Part shown: piece by piece, positions 1-8,510 of the stretch
Position numbering within the stretch: position 1 is the first letter of the stretch
Layout: each line of letters opens with the position of its first letter
Origin: Caballeronia cordobensis
GTDB taxonomy: Bacteria; Pseudomonadota; Gammaproteobacteria; Burkholderiales; Burkholderiaceae
Assembly (NCBI RefSeq): GCF_001544575.2
Contig: NZ_FCNY02000014.1
Location: forward strand, 124,001-188,000
Length of the DNA: 64,000 nt
Reading direction: 5' to 3'
The notes under the pieces: generated by a model
Databases searched by the model: none
Seen by the model: the letters and a program-made list of their open reading frames with translations, nothing else
Told to the model about the DNA's origin: nothing
Position numbers and translations under genes: made by a program

Positions 1-2
1 AC

Positions 3-254
3 CAGGCCCAAATCGAAACAGGACGGCCGCTCGAAGCCGGCGTCGTCTATCTATGGGCCACGCGCACCGCAGTGGAACCGGGAAGCGAGCGCGCGCGAAT
101 CAGGCTCAAAGGAATGTGCAAGGGCATGTACGGCATGGACGGTGGCCCTGGTTTGCTCTACACGCAATGCGCCGCTCAGATCCGTAGTATCGAGACGAAT
201 TTTCGTGGCTTCATCCTGGCGCCTCTCGTGGGACCGGCGGACGATGCCGCGTGA
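3..254 (+). CDS. possible 3' end of a CDS cut by the window start (unknown)
   Basis: One forward frame is open from the first bases to a TGA at 252-254 and would encode the last 83 residues of a protein. I recognise no family or motif in it. The frame stops just before the FNR-type site at 266. The opposite strand also carries a short open frame here, so coding is not certain. It could be the tail of a hypothetical protein of the stress island or a chance frame in GC-rich DNA. Confidence 0.3.
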   Translation, partial: QAQIETGRPLEAGVVYLWATRTAVEPGSERARIRLKGMCKGMYGMDGGPGLLYTQCAAQIRSIETNFRGFILAPLVGPADDAA

Positions 255-265
255 ACGCACACAAG

Positions 266-279
266 TTGATGTGGGTCAA
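266..279. promoter_or_regulatory. FNR-type site (TTGAT-GTGG-GTCAA)
   Basis: A 14-bp interrupted palindrome matching the FNR/ANR consensus TTGAT-N4-ATCAA with one change. Its centre is about 118 bp upstream of the hibernation-factor-like gene at 391. A class II promoter (site at -41.5) would start transcription near 314. Confidence 0.65.
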
Positions 280-390
280 TTCAGGGCAAGCGTCGAAAGC
301 AGAGGATGGGTAACGTTGCAACGTATGTGTCGAACGCCAGGTCCATCAGGCAAGCTGGCAACGAAAGCAGTCAGCGGGAGAGAAAACGTC

Positions 391-693
391 ATGGGCCTCG
401 GAATGCAAATCGCCTATCAAGGCTTCATTGGTAACAACAACGTTGAACGCGAAGCTGGCGTCGAGCTCGTGAGGCTCGAACGCGCCGCGCAAGACATCGC
501 CAATTGCCATCTCACGATCGAAGCGTATCGCGACGCGTCGGGGGACCGGCGATACGATGCGAGACTCGATCTGGTGACTCGTGAATTCAACCTGATTCCT
601 ATCGAACGGGGTTCGGACGCGGATGTCGGGGTGGCCATTCACCAGGCATTCGACAATGCCATGCGTCTGCTTCGGCAAAGGCGCAATGGGTAA
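391..693 (+). CDS. HPF/RaiA-like ribosome-associated protein
   Basis: A 100-residue protein whose start (MQIAYQGF), size and predicted alternating beta/alpha layout resemble the short hibernation-promoting factor / sigma-54 modulation family. That family binds the 30S decoding region and stabilises inactive ribosomes under stress. The ATG at 391 is preceded by GGGAG about eight bases upstream; a second in-frame ATG at 403 is possible. The FNR-type site at 266 suggests induction at low oxygen, which fits a dormancy factor. The family call rests on overall resemblance rather than a diagnostic motif. Confidence 0.6.
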   Translation: MGLGMQIAYQGFIGNNNVEREAGVELVRLERAAQDIANCHLTIEAYRDASGDRRYDARLDLVTREFNLIPIERGSDADVGVAIHQAFDNAMRLLRQRRNG

Positions 694-734
694 GCGCTTT
701 TGGGCTGACGCTTTCGAGCGGGTCCGAGCCCATC

Positions 735-1211
735 TCACGTTGCAAACGAGCCGGGATCGCCTAGGCACGCACTGCCGCCGTTAACTGCATCTGGCTCGTC
801 GGAAAAAACCTCGTGCTCGGCAACGATGCTCTCGCGATCGACGCACTGCACATGCCAGTGGCCGCTGTCCAGCGGACGAGGTTCGCTGGTTGCGCCGCAT
901 CCGAAGTAATCGGCGCGGCCTCTTTGCGATTCCCACTTCTTATCGGCAACGTTTTGAAGTTTGCCTTCCGCAGAGCGCCCGTCGCCCGTTGTGCTCAGCC
1001 GCAACCCGTGAAGCATAAGAAGCGCATTCGACGTGGCCGCATCGAGCAACAGCGTGCCGCCAGCTTCGGACTTCCACGTTCCCCACACTGGAATGTCGAG
1101 GCACTCGTGTCCTTCGCGCGACCAGCGTCCGTTTTCCCGGTCGAGCCACAGCACCGCAAACGCGGCGTCGCCGGTGTGGTTGAATGCATCGAGCTTGATG
1201 GTGATACGCAT
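735..1211 (-). CDS. hypothetical protein (158 aa)
   Basis: A 158-residue soluble protein starting MRITIKLDAF. I recognise no domain, signal peptide or membrane segment. The ATG at 1211 has AAGGAA eight bases upstream, which is better than the start 14 codons earlier that would run into the cytochrome gene. It lies 23 bp downstream of the cytochrome c gene on the same strand, so the two are probably co-transcribed from the FNR-type site at 1678. Its role is unknown; the context suggests low-oxygen expression. Confidence 0.65.
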   Translation of the reverse strand: MRITIKLDAFNHTGDAAFAVLWLDRENGRWSREGHECLDIPVWGTWKSEAGGTLLLDAATSNALLMLHGLRLSTTGDGRSAEGKLQNVADKKWESQRGRADYFGCGATSEPRPLDSGHWHVQCVDRESIVAEHEVFSDEPDAVNGGSACLGDPGSFAT

Positions 1212-1234
1212 AGCCGATTTCCTTTGAGAGCGTG

Positions 1235-1621
1235 TCAATGGCGCAGAACCCATTCGATGAGCGTATGCGCGTCTTCGGGCGAGAGCGGGCCGCCGCGCTC
1301 TGCGGGCGAGGGCATGGCCATGTTGCCCCAGTGTGCTCGGCCGCCTACACGGAGCTTATGTTCGAGCATGATCCGGGCATCCGGGTTATCGCGGTAACGG
1401 TTCGCGATCTCCTGGAACGACGGAGCGAGGAAAGGCGCATCGATGGTGTGACAGAACATGCAATGCTGCTGATCGATAAGGGCAGTCGGCTCGGACTGGG
1501 CGAGCGCTCGCGAAGCGAAGAGCAGCAACCCGGCAAGAAGCGCAGCCAGCGCGACGTGGCGGGCGCGAACATGGACGACGTGTGACCGGGCGTGCGAGTC
1601 GGGAGGAAGGAGAGTGAGCAT
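1235..1621 (-). CDS. small c-type cytochrome (monoheme)
   Basis: About 128 residues with an N-terminal hydrophobic signal segment (VALAALLAGLLLFASRALA) and one heme-binding motif CMFCH. A downstream GNMAMP methionine is the probable sixth heme ligand. This is a periplasmic or membrane-anchored class I cytochrome c with an electron-transfer role. It is a close paralogue of the protein at 16751-17143, including the CMFCHT, APSF and AHWG.MAMPS stretches. The ATG at 1621 is preferred over a GTG at 1645 because an FNR-activated promoter using the site at 1678 would start transcription near 1643. Partner oxidase or reductase is not apparent here. Confidence 0.85.
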   Translation of the reverse strand: MLTLLPPDSHARSHVVHVRARHVALAALLAGLLLFASRALAQSEPTALIDQQHCMFCHTIDAPFLAPSFQEIANRYRDNPDARIMLEHKLRVGGRAHWGNMAMPSPAERGGPLSPEDAHTLIEWVLRH

Positions 1622-1677
1622 GGCGCATAAACGGAAGGGGGACACTGTGATGATGCGAGCGTGCCCGTCCCGGACCG

Positions 1678-1691
1678 TTGACCTGAATCAA
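1678..1691. promoter_or_regulatory. FNR-type site (TTGAC-CTGA-ATCAA)
   Basis: A near-consensus FNR palindrome. It lies between the cytochrome c gene and the 3' end of the FNR-type regulator gene. Its centre is about 41 bp upstream of a predicted leftward start near 1643, as expected for a class II FNR promoter driving cytochrome c and the hypothetical gene behind it. Confidence 0.7.
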
Positions 1692-1732
1692 TGCTTGTCA
1701 CGCGCCAAGCGCGATCACTGAAGCGGCCGCGC

Positions 1733-2521
1733 TCACACGCTTTCGAGACCTGCCTGATCCAGGATTCGCACTTCCTTGCCACGCGCATCGACCACGCCGG
1801 CCTTCTGCAGCTTCGAGAACATCCGGCTCACCGTCTCCAGCTTGAGGCCGAGATAACTGCCGATCTCTTCGCGCGTCATGCGCAAGACGAACTGAGCGGG
1901 TGAATAGCCGCGCGCTTTCATGCGCGTCGAAATGTTGAGCAGAAACGCCGCGACCCGTTGCTCGGCCGTCATCGTGCCGAGCAATAACATGAGGTTGGAC
2001 TCGCGCACGATCTCGCTGCTCATGAGGCGATGCACGTGATGCTGGATCGTCTTGACCTCGCGGCAAAGCAGTTCGAGGAGGTCGAACGGGATGATGCAGA
2101 CCACACTGTCTTCGAGCGCGATTGCATCGCATCCGTGGTGATCCGAGCTGACGCCGTCGAGACCGAGCGCATCGCCCGCCAGGTGAAAGCCCGTGACTTG
2201 CTCATTCCCGTCACGATGCACGACCACCGTTTTGAAGCAGCCGCTGCGCACCGCGTAGACGCTCTGGAAGTCGTCCCCGGTCCGGTACAGCGTCTCGCCG
2301 CGCCGCACGGTTCGCGTCGAGCAGATGATCTCATCGAGCCGCTCACATTCGTCTGCCGAAAGTCCGCTCGGCATGCAGACATCCTGCATCGAGCAGGTTG
2401 AGCAACGCACGGCCTTGCGTGCCGCGGGAGGCCGAGAGACATCCGCTATCTGGAAAGCGCGGCGCGGTGCGGGAGCTTCCGATCGCCGGCCGAGGGACCG
2501 GCCTTCGTTCACTGGGAACAT
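1733..2521 (-). CDS. fnr: FNR-type [4Fe-4S] oxygen-sensing transcription regulator
   Basis: A 262-residue Crp/Fnr protein. Cysteines 40, 43, 49 and 142 reproduce the spacing of the four cluster ligands of E. coli FNR (20, 23, 29 and 122: C-x2-C-x5-C, then 93 residues). The GFHLAGD cNMP-fold stretch and an HTH with EEIGSYLGLKLETVSR follow. The E..SR recognition-helix residues are those that read TTGAT half-sites. The start at 2521 has AGGAG seven bases upstream. It presumably dimerises without oxygen and activates the many TTGAY-N4-RTCAA promoters of the surrounding island. A short non-conserved N-terminal extension of about 20 residues precedes the region equivalent to E. coli FNR. Confidence 0.93.
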   Translation of the reverse strand: MFPVNEGRSLGRRSEAPAPRRAFQIADVSRPPAARKAVRCSTCSMQDVCMPSGLSADECERLDEIICSTRTVRRGETLYRTGDDFQSVYAVRSGCFKTVVVHRDGNEQVTGFHLAGDALGLDGVSSDHHGCDAIALEDSVVCIIPFDLLELLCREVKTIQHHVHRLMSSEIVRESNLMLLLGTMTAEQRVAAFLLNISTRMKARGYSPAQFVLRMTREEIGSYLGLKLETVSRMFSKLQKAGVVDARGKEVRILDQAGLESV

Positions 2522-2719
2522 GCTGTGTCTCCTGTCGAACTGGGGGGCGCGCGTACGGGCCAGATGCCGGGAAGCTCAGCCTCTCGATGCGCGGCGGATG
2601 AATCCATGCATCGAATTATTGGCCGCGCCATCTTAAAATTAAATCGGCGATCGCGGAAAGTTCGGTAGGGATTTCGGCAGGCGTGTAGGGAAATCCTGAC
2701 GGATCATTGACCGCAGGAC

Positions 2720-3373
2720 TCAGGCGTCGTCGGTGTCATCATCGAAAAGTTTGTGACGCACCGCATAGCGCACCAGCGCCGCCTCGTGCGGCATCTGCAT
2801 CTTTTCCAGAATGCGCGCCTTGTAGGTGCTGACGGTCTTCGCGCTCACGGAGAGCGTCTCGCTGATCCGATTGATGGATTCGCCCGCGCAAAGACGGCGA
2901 AACACCTCGAATTCCCGGTCCGACAGGCGTTCATGCGGCAACGCGCCGGCCGGTTCGGTGAGGCTTTGCGCGAAGCGCTCCGCCATCGCTACGCTCACGT
3001 ATGCGCCACCTGCGGCCACCTTGGTGATGGCCGCAAGCAATTCCGCGCTCGCGCTCTCTTTGGTCAGATACCCCGATGCGCCGCCCTTGAATGCGCGTGC
3101 GGCATATTGCTGCTCGGCGTGCATCGTGAGCACCAGAATGCGCAGCGCGGGTATCTCGTCCTTGATCTGCTTGAGCAAATCGATGCCGCTTCGGCCCGGC
3201 ATCGACAGATCGAGCACCAGGACCTGCGCTGGTGTTGAGCGCACCAAGGCGAGCGTGCTCGCGGCGTCGCTGGCTTCACCGGCCACTTCGAAATCGCGGG
3301 CGTTGGCGAGGATTTGCCGTAGCCCGTCGCGCACCATCGCGTGATCATCCGCAATCAGCACTCTCGTGGTCAT
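2720..3373 (-). CDS. NarL/FixJ-family response regulator
   Basis: A 217-residue response regulator: receiver domain (residues 1-120) with acidic pocket DD at 9-10, phospho-acceptor D55 (LVLDLSMPG) and a conserved lysine in YLTKES. A C-terminal LuxR-type HTH follows (LSDREFEVFRRLCAGESINRISETLSVSAKTVSTY). Its start overlaps the end of the sensor kinase gene by 4 bp, so they form an operon and a cognate pair. Its targets cannot be read from the sequence. Position inside the stress island suggests a second regulatory input beside FNR. Confidence 0.92.
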   Translation of the reverse strand: MTTRVLIADDHAMVRDGLRQILANARDFEVAGEASDAASTLALVRSTPAQVLVLDLSMPGRSGIDLLKQIKDEIPALRILVLTMHAEQQYAARAFKGGASGYLTKESASAELLAAITKVAAGGAYVSVAMAERFAQSLTEPAGALPHERLSDREFEVFRRLCAGESINRISETLSVSAKTVSTYKARILEKMQMPHEAALVRYAVRHKLFDDDTDDA

Positions 3374-4737
3374 GGTTGCGCTTCCTTGTTTCGCACCGCC
3401 TCGCGCGGCAGGACGACTGTCAGCACGAAGCCGTTTTCCGGCATTGAATCGATGAAGACCCGGCCGCCTAGCGCGTTGACCCGTTCACGCACGCCGAGCA
3501 GGCCGAAGGATTTGCTGTTCGCGGCCGGCAAGGCCGAGGCGCCGATGCCGTCGTCCCCGATACGCAGCACGCAATTGTCGCTGTCCGCACGCAGCGACAG
3601 ATCGACATGGCTCGCATGCGCATGCTGCACGACATTCGTCAGCCCTTCTTCGATGATACGGAAAATCGCCGTCGCCGCGTCGGCCTTGAACGCAATTTCG
3701 CCGGTCTCGATGCTGTGTTCGATGCCGATTCCGTGACGTTGCATGAAATCGTCGACGAGCCAGTCGATGGCCGCCTGCAATCCGAGGTCGTCAAGCATGA
3801 CGGGCCGCTGATGCGCCGCGATACGTCTGAGCGATGCGATGTTGCGATCGATCAGACCGACCATGCGTTGCAACTGCGTGCCAACGTCCTCATTCAGCAA
3901 CGTATGTGTGCCAAGCTGCGCGTGCAGTGCGAACACGTTCATCTTGAGCGCGCTGAGCGTTTGTCCCAGATCGTCGTGCAGTTCACGTGCGACCCGGGTT
4001 TTCTCCTGCTCGCGAACATCCTGGAGATTCGCGGAGAGCGCGCGCAATTCCTCGCGTGACTGCCTGAGCGCCGCGTCCGCTTTCACGCGCTCGGTCACGT
4101 CGCGCAGAATCACGGTGAACAGCTTCTCATCGTCATCTTCGACCTGCGATATCGATGCTTCGATGGGAAATTCCTCTCCGTCGGCGCGCAGTCCGTACAA
4201 GACGCGCTGCGGGCCCATCTGACGATCCGAGACACCGGTCTTGCCGAACTGCCGAACCTGATGTTCATGCCCCGCACGGTAACGTTCGGGGATGAAGCGC
4301 GACAGCGGGCCGCCGATGGCATCGCTCGCAGCACACTGAAAAACACGCTCCGCCATCGGGTTGAACAGGAGAATGCGCTGCGCCGAATCGATCGTGATGA
4401 TGGCGTCCGTCGTAGACCGGATGATGCTCTCGAGTCGAGCGTGGCTCATGCTTGTCCGATCCACGCCCACCTGGACGGCGCGTTGCCTGCCAAGGACAAA
4501 AATGAGGCTCGCGAGCAGCAGGGCGGACACTGCCGCTCCCGCGAGCAGCCACGCGCGCGCCGACGCGGCAAAGGTGCCGATGGGACACATCAAGAGAAGC
4601 TGCTGGATGCCAATCCACCACACGCCGAAGAGCGCCGCACCCGCGAGGATTCCGTATGCAATCACTCTGTACGACGGGGCCTGGGGGACGGCCGAACCGT
4701 TCGCCTGCGCGGAGTTGTGGCCTGCGATTTTGCTCAT
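3370..4737 (-). CDS. PAS-domain sensor histidine kinase (NarX/HisKA_3 type)
   Basis: About 455 residues: two N-terminal membrane helices, a PAS domain starting MSHARLESIIRSTTDAIITID, then a HisKA_3 dimerisation domain with the phospho-histidine in VARELHDDLGQTL, and a HATPase_c domain (IEEGLTNVVQHAHA, IGDDGIGAS, FGLLGVRERV). The PAS part contains YRAGHEHQVRQFGKTG, which resembles the heme-histidine neighbourhood of FixL, although non-heme PAS kinases carry similar sequence. The ATG at 4737 has AAGG six bases upstream; an ATG 19 codons earlier at 4794 is an alternative. It overlaps the response regulator gene by 4 bp. Confidence 0.9.
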   Translation of the reverse strand: MSKIAGHNSAQANGSAVPQAPSYRVIAYGILAGAALFGVWWIGIQQLLLMCPIGTFAASARAWLLAGAAVSALLLASLIFVLGRQRAVQVGVDRTSMSHARLESIIRSTTDAIITIDSAQRILLFNPMAERVFQCAASDAIGGPLSRFIPERYRAGHEHQVRQFGKTGVSDRQMGPQRVLYGLRADGEEFPIEASISQVEDDDEKLFTVILRDVTERVKADAALRQSREELRALSANLQDVREQEKTRVARELHDDLGQTLSALKMNVFALHAQLGTHTLLNEDVGTQLQRMVGLIDRNIASLRRIAAHQRPVMLDDLGLQAAIDWLVDDFMQRHGIGIEHSIETGEIAFKADAATAIFRIIEEGLTNVVQHAHASHVDLSLRADSDNCVLRIGDDGIGASALPAANSKSFGLLGVRERVNALGGRVFIDSMPENGFVLTVVLPREAVRNKEAQP

Positions 4738-4894
4738 GGTGGCCTTGGACGAACGGCGGTCAGCCGCCCGTGCTTGCGTATCGAAAGACCGCACGGTAAG
4801 GGAATGGCGAGTTCATTATATTTCCAGATCGGCGTATGCGGCGCACGCAAAGGCGTCCGCGATGCGACTCGTCGAAGCGTGGAAGCGGTTTCGT

Positions 4895-5743
4895 TCAATG
4901 CGACATGAGGACGGGTACCGTCATCGAGCGCAGCATGGTTCGTGTAGCGCCTCCGAGCACGACTTCCTTCCAGCGAGCATGGCCGTAGGCGCCCATGACG
5001 ATGAGATTCGCACCGACGCCTTGCGCCTCCGAGATCAGCGCGTCGCCCACGGATGCGTCAGCGGTTTCGTCGGTTGCGCCGGTTTCGCGGACCGTCACAT
5101 GCACGCCGTGCCTCGCGAGCGTCGACGCGATATCCGCGCCGGGGATGCGGGCGCCGGTCTGCTCGCGTTTCATCGCATCGATGGCGACGAGTGTGACTTG
5201 CCTGGCTTCCCGCATGAACGGCAGCGCGTCGTGCACCGCTCGCGTGGCTTCCCGGCTGCCGTTCCAGGCGACCAGGATGTTGTTGCCCACGTTGGGAAAC
5301 ACGCCTGAATAGGGAACCAGCAGCAGCGGTCGTCCCGCCGTCATGACGAGCGTCTCGGCAAAATGATCGGCGATATGAGTATCCGGATCGTTCGGATCGT
5401 CCTGTCCGGCGATGACCAGATCCGCGCACCGTCCGCGTCGCGAGACTTGCTCACGCGGACGTGTTAGCTCATCGATCCACTCTCCGGAAAGGCCCGCGCG
5501 GGCGAGGCCGGCATGAAACAGACGCTCGAGCGCTTGGCCACGCGCCTGCCGATCGCTTTCGAGCTTTTCGTACCATCCGGCGGAGCCCGCCATGACGCCC
5601 CAAGGCGATGGCTCGGGCGTGAACGTCGCGTAGATGGCGGCAAGGTGCGCCTTGAAACGCTTTGCGATCGAGAGGGCGCTCTCCAGGCGATACGTGGCGC
5701 GCTCGCTTGCATCCAGATGGACGACGATGCTCCTGTAGCTCAT
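4895..5743 (-). CDS. universal stress protein, tandem UspA domains (282 aa)
   Basis: Two Usp folds in one chain. The N-terminal half (from MSYRSIVVHLDAS) is degenerate. The C-terminal half keeps the nucleotide-binding pattern G-x2-G-x9-G-T in VMGAYGHARWKEVVLGGAT, so ATP binding is likely. Members of this family improve survival under energy or oxygen limitation. It resembles the protein at 15870-16709 (similar DDPN/HDPNEPD and ILLGG stretches) more than the two larger plus-strand Usp proteins. The FNR-type site at 5827 lies 84 bp upstream, giving a predicted leader of about 50 nt. Confidence 0.9.
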   Translation of the reverse strand: MSYRSIVVHLDASERATYRLESALSIAKRFKAHLAAIYATFTPEPSPWGVMAGSAGWYEKLESDRQARGQALERLFHAGLARAGLSGEWIDELTRPREQVSRRGRCADLVIAGQDDPNDPDTHIADHFAETLVMTAGRPLLLVPYSGVFPNVGNNILVAWNGSREATRAVHDALPFMREARQVTLVAIDAMKREQTGARIPGADIASTLARHGVHVTVRETGATDETADASVGDALISEAQGVGANLIVMGAYGHARWKEVVLGGATRTMLRSMTVPVLMSH

Positions 5744-5826
5744 CGGAGACTCCTGAAGCGGATTGCATCGAAAAGCGATGCGTCATTGAGTGAGATCGAG
5801 TCTGCGGCCGTCGCCCCGGATGCTCG

Positions 5827-5840
5827 TTGACCGAAATCAA
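5827..5840. promoter_or_regulatory. FNR-type site (TTGAC-CGAA-ATCAA)
   Basis: A near-consensus FNR palindrome upstream of the leftward Usp gene (start 5743). A class II promoter here would start near 5792. It forms a divergent pair with the site at 5874, 47 bp centre to centre. Confidence 0.7.
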
Positions 5841-5873
5841 GCGATTACACTGCGCCGCCGATCGGGGATTCCG

Positions 5874-5887
5874 TTGATCTGGCTCAA
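5874..5887. promoter_or_regulatory. FNR-type site (TTGAT-CTGG-CTCAA)
   Basis: An FNR-like palindrome with one substitution in the right half. It probably serves the rightward small gene at 6050, with a predicted start near 5922. It is the right-hand member of a divergent pair with 5827. Confidence 0.55.
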
Positions 5888-6049
5888 GTGTCCGCAGTTC
5901 GCTACCCGTAGAGTCGGCGTGTTCAACCGCGCCAGTGCGTCACGTCCATCAAGGGTTCGATCTTCAGCCAACGTTGAAAGCCAATACTCTTGATCTCGAT
6001 CTGCCGCGCGCTGCAACGAATTTTTCGAATCACTCGAAGGAGAACCGAC

Positions 6050-6289
6050 ATGTCGCTCAAGGGATCTATCGACAATAGCGATTGGACCGTCAGTTGCAGC
6101 ACGGAGCACACGCCGCGAGGCATCGAATGCGCGGTCAGCGTCGAGCAGCGCAACGTCGACGGCGGACGCTTCATGCACCGGTTCAAGCATGCGCATACCT
6201 ACGACAACGAGCACGAGGCCATTCTCGCAGGGCTGCGCGAAGGCATGACCTGGATTCGTCTCAAGGCTTCGAACACGATCGGCGTTTAA
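6050..6289 (+). CDS. small hypothetical protein (79 aa)
   Basis: A 79-residue soluble protein beginning MSLKGSIDNSDWTVS. The ATG at 6050 has a near-perfect GAAGGAG seven bases upstream, which decides the start against an in-frame ATG 20 codons earlier. I recognise no catalytic motif. It sits between the Usp gene and the lipocalin gene, and the FNR-type site at 5874 suggests low-oxygen expression. Confidence 0.75.
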   Translation: MSLKGSIDNSDWTVSCSTEHTPRGIECAVSVEQRNVDGGRFMHRFKHAHTYDNEHEAILAGLREGMTWIRLKASNTIGV

Positions 6290-6426
6290 CCCAGGTCGGC
6301 CGATACGTCATGACACTGCCGGCCGATTCGCGCGATGCGTCCGGCCGGATGCGGATGAGTCGCGGACCGTCGCATTGCGTGTCCTGAAGTCGAAGACGAC
6401 TGTGCGCGTGGAACATGTGCTTTCGT

Positions 6427-6440
6427 TTGACTCAAGTCAA
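6427..6440. promoter_or_regulatory. FNR-type site (TTGAC-TCAA-GTCAA)
   Basis: A perfectly symmetrical FNR-like palindrome 63 bp upstream of the lipocalin start at 6504. A class II promoter would start near 6475 and leave a leader of about 29 nt. Confidence 0.7.
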
Positions 6441-6503
6441 TCTAAGCGCGCCATGCAAACGCGAGCATGGTCTGACTCAATCGATTGTCTTCTCGAGGGA
6501 TGG

Positions 6504-7091
6504 ATGAAGCGATTCTTTCGTGCCGTGCTGATCAGCTTGATCGCCTTGGGCATGTTCGGATGTACTAACGCACCCGTCAACCAGAACCCGCACGCGGACG
6601 ACATGCTCGTACCGGTGCTCGTGGATCTGCCTCGCTACATGGGTCGCTGGTACGTGATCGCGAATATCCCGATGGTGGATGAGCGTGACTATGTGGCAAG
6701 TTGCGCCGTGTGGACCTTGCGCCCGGACGGGCGCATTGAGGATGCCGTCGTGGGCCGAAAACACGGGTTCGATCAACCTGAAACAGGCACCACGTTCATC
6801 GCGAAGCCCGGGCACGGCACGCAAAATTCGGTTTGGCGGGTGCGTCCCATGTGGCCGTTCGAGTTCATCGTGATTACGGTGTACGTCGACCCGGACTATC
6901 AGTACACGGTTCGTGCAACACCGGACAAGGACTTCGCCTGGATACTCTCGCGTCGCCCCGACATGAGCGAAGAGGTATACCAGTCTCTGCTCGCCCGGCT
7001 CGATCAAATGGGCTTCGACACGCCACGCTTCAAGAGAGTGGTGCAATTTCCCGAGCAGATCGGCCAGCCCGGCTTTCACGCCGTGCGCTGA
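6504..7091 (+). CDS. Blc-type outer-membrane lipocalin lipoprotein
   Basis: A 195-residue precursor starting MKRFFRAVLISLIALGMFGC, a lipoprotein signal with the lipobox cysteine at residue 20. The mature part has the lipocalin signature YMGRWYVIANIP and the bacterial-lipocalin C-terminal stretch YQYTVRATPDKDFAWILSRRP. Blc lipocalins bind lipids or lysophospholipids at the envelope under stress. GAGGGA lies just upstream of the ATG. The FNR-type site at 6427 indicates low-oxygen control. An upstream TTG in the same frame would bury that site in the coding region and is rejected. Confidence 0.9.
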   Translation: MKRFFRAVLISLIALGMFGCTNAPVNQNPHADDMLVPVLVDLPRYMGRWYVIANIPMVDERDYVASCAVWTLRPDGRIEDAVVGRKHGFDQPETGTTFIAKPGHGTQNSVWRVRPMWPFEFIVITVYVDPDYQYTVRATPDKDFAWILSRRPDMSEEVYQSLLARLDQMGFDTPRFKRVVQFPEQIGQPGFHAVR

Positions 7092-7248
7092 GGCGTGCTC
7101 GCATCGGCGTCGACGATACATGCTCGGCTTTCTCAAGCGCGCTTCACATCGATTGAACGAGGGTTCGCCATGGGTGCCGCCGGGTGAATCGCCGGAGGTG
7201 TTGCAAAGGATTGCACGAGACGACGGCGATGAGGTGCTCGCGCGGATG

Positions 7249-8295
7249 TCAAGCGCGGCGTCCGGGCTTGACGACCATGTCCGACATCGCCCGCCGCGGC
7301 GTGTGCGGGCACTTCGGGCCTCGGCCGATGCGCAACAGCAACTGAGGCAGCGTTGCCATGCCGGTTTCGCACCGCAGTACATCACGAAGCGCTTCGACCT
7401 CGATCGGCTGATTCAGATACGACACACAGAGTCCGCGACTGACCGCCGTGAGAAGCACGCGTTCGAGCGCCTGCCCGGCAGCGAGCCACGCCGCGGGATT
7501 GTCTTCGCCGGTGCCGACGCAAAGCAACACCGGGGAATGCTCCACCAGGCGCCGATGGGCTGCCGCAGCGCCAGATCCGAGATCGAACGTACGCAGCACG
7601 GACGATGCAATCGGCGATGCGAAATCGAGCAGGGCGCTTACGCCCGCCGAGTAGGCAGGCATGCCGTCCTTGCGCCGGCTTGCGTGAATCCAGCTTGCGA
7701 GTTCGCGACGAAAGCGAGGATCGCGAAATTGCTCGAGATCCGCCTGGGCGACGAGTTCGCCAATGCTTTCACGCGTGGCGGCCCACGCGAAGCACTGCGC
7801 ATCCACACCTTCCGCGACGGCAGCCTGCACGAGTTCATCCTGGACGTCCATCGGCACGGGCTCGATGTCGAACGCTTCGCGCGTGGTAACGCGCTCCGTC
7901 ATCGCCTCGAAGAGCTCCGTGAGGCTCGCATCGCCCGTGCCTTCGAGAACGCGCACTTTGGCTAGAACGTCCGGGTCGAGGCGATCGGGCAGCAACGTGA
8001 TCGCGTAACCGAGGCCGAGATGCTGCAACGCGACCCTCAAGTTGAAGAGCGCCGCGCCGCATCCGATGATGAGCTCGCGATCGTAAGGATCGACGACGGG
8101 CAACGCGCGCGTGCGATCGGCGCACAAAAATACGTTCGTCCCGTCGACGATGAAGCGCCATGGCTGCGCATTGTGATTCGAGGGGGCAAGCACGGCGTAA
8201 AGGAGCGCGAAGCGCAGTTTGGCGGCGTCGTCCGCGAGCGGAGAAAGGTCGGCCTCTTTGATGCTCCAGGGATCGTTTGAGACATTCGAAAGCAT
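7249..8295 (-). CDS. Acg-family nitroreductase-like FMN protein
   Basis: A 348-residue member of the nitroreductase-like family typified by mycobacterial Acg (Rv2032). The N-terminal half has APSNHNAQPWRF, the FMN-site stretch of this family, and a second lobe contains TTREAFDIEPVP and GTGEDNPAAWLAAGQALER. Acg homologues are proposed to sequester flavin rather than reduce nitro compounds; which applies here is open. It diverges from the Usp gene at 8511, with FNR-type sites at 8361 and 8406 between. Its predicted leftward start is near 8326. Confidence 0.88.
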   Translation of the reverse strand: MLSNVSNDPWSIKEADLSPLADDAAKLRFALLYAVLAPSNHNAQPWRFIVDGTNVFLCADRTRALPVVDPYDRELIIGCGAALFNLRVALQHLGLGYAITLLPDRLDPDVLAKVRVLEGTGDASLTELFEAMTERVTTREAFDIEPVPMDVQDELVQAAVAEGVDAQCFAWAATRESIGELVAQADLEQFRDPRFRRELASWIHASRRKDGMPAYSAGVSALLDFASPIASSVLRTFDLGSGAAAAHRRLVEHSPVLLCVGTGEDNPAAWLAAGQALERVLLTAVSRGLCVSYLNQPIEVEALRDVLRCETGMATLPQLLLRIGRGPKCPHTPRRAMSDMVVKPGRRA

Positions 8296-8360
8296 GACGT
8301 GCCTCGGTGAGTGGCGTTGAATGGATCTCCCCTAGCTTGAGCCGGGTTCATTCGCCTCGA

Positions 8361-8374
8361 TTGATCCACATCAA
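8361..8374. promoter_or_regulatory. consensus FNR site (TTGAT-CCAC-ATCAA)
   Basis: A perfect TTGAT-N4-ATCAA. Distance to the leftward Acg-like gene (start 8295) fits a class II promoter with transcription from about 8326. Confidence 0.78.
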
Positions 8375-8405
8375 CGGCAGGTAGACCGAGGAAGTCCCGG
8401 TGCCG

Positions 8406-8419
8406 TTGATGTGGATCAA
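8406..8419. promoter_or_regulatory. consensus FNR site (TTGAT-GTGG-ATCAA)
   Basis: A perfect TTGAT-N4-ATCAA, 45 bp centre-to-centre from the site at 8361. It probably drives the rightward Usp gene at 8511 from a start near 8454. Confidence 0.78.
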
Positions 8420-8510
8420 CGGTGCAGGGTGGTCTGAGAATAGAGTCGGGGCGTACGCACAGCGGTCGCGCCGTTATCGACGAAGCTGCGTTCAGGGCAT
8501 AGAGGATCGT

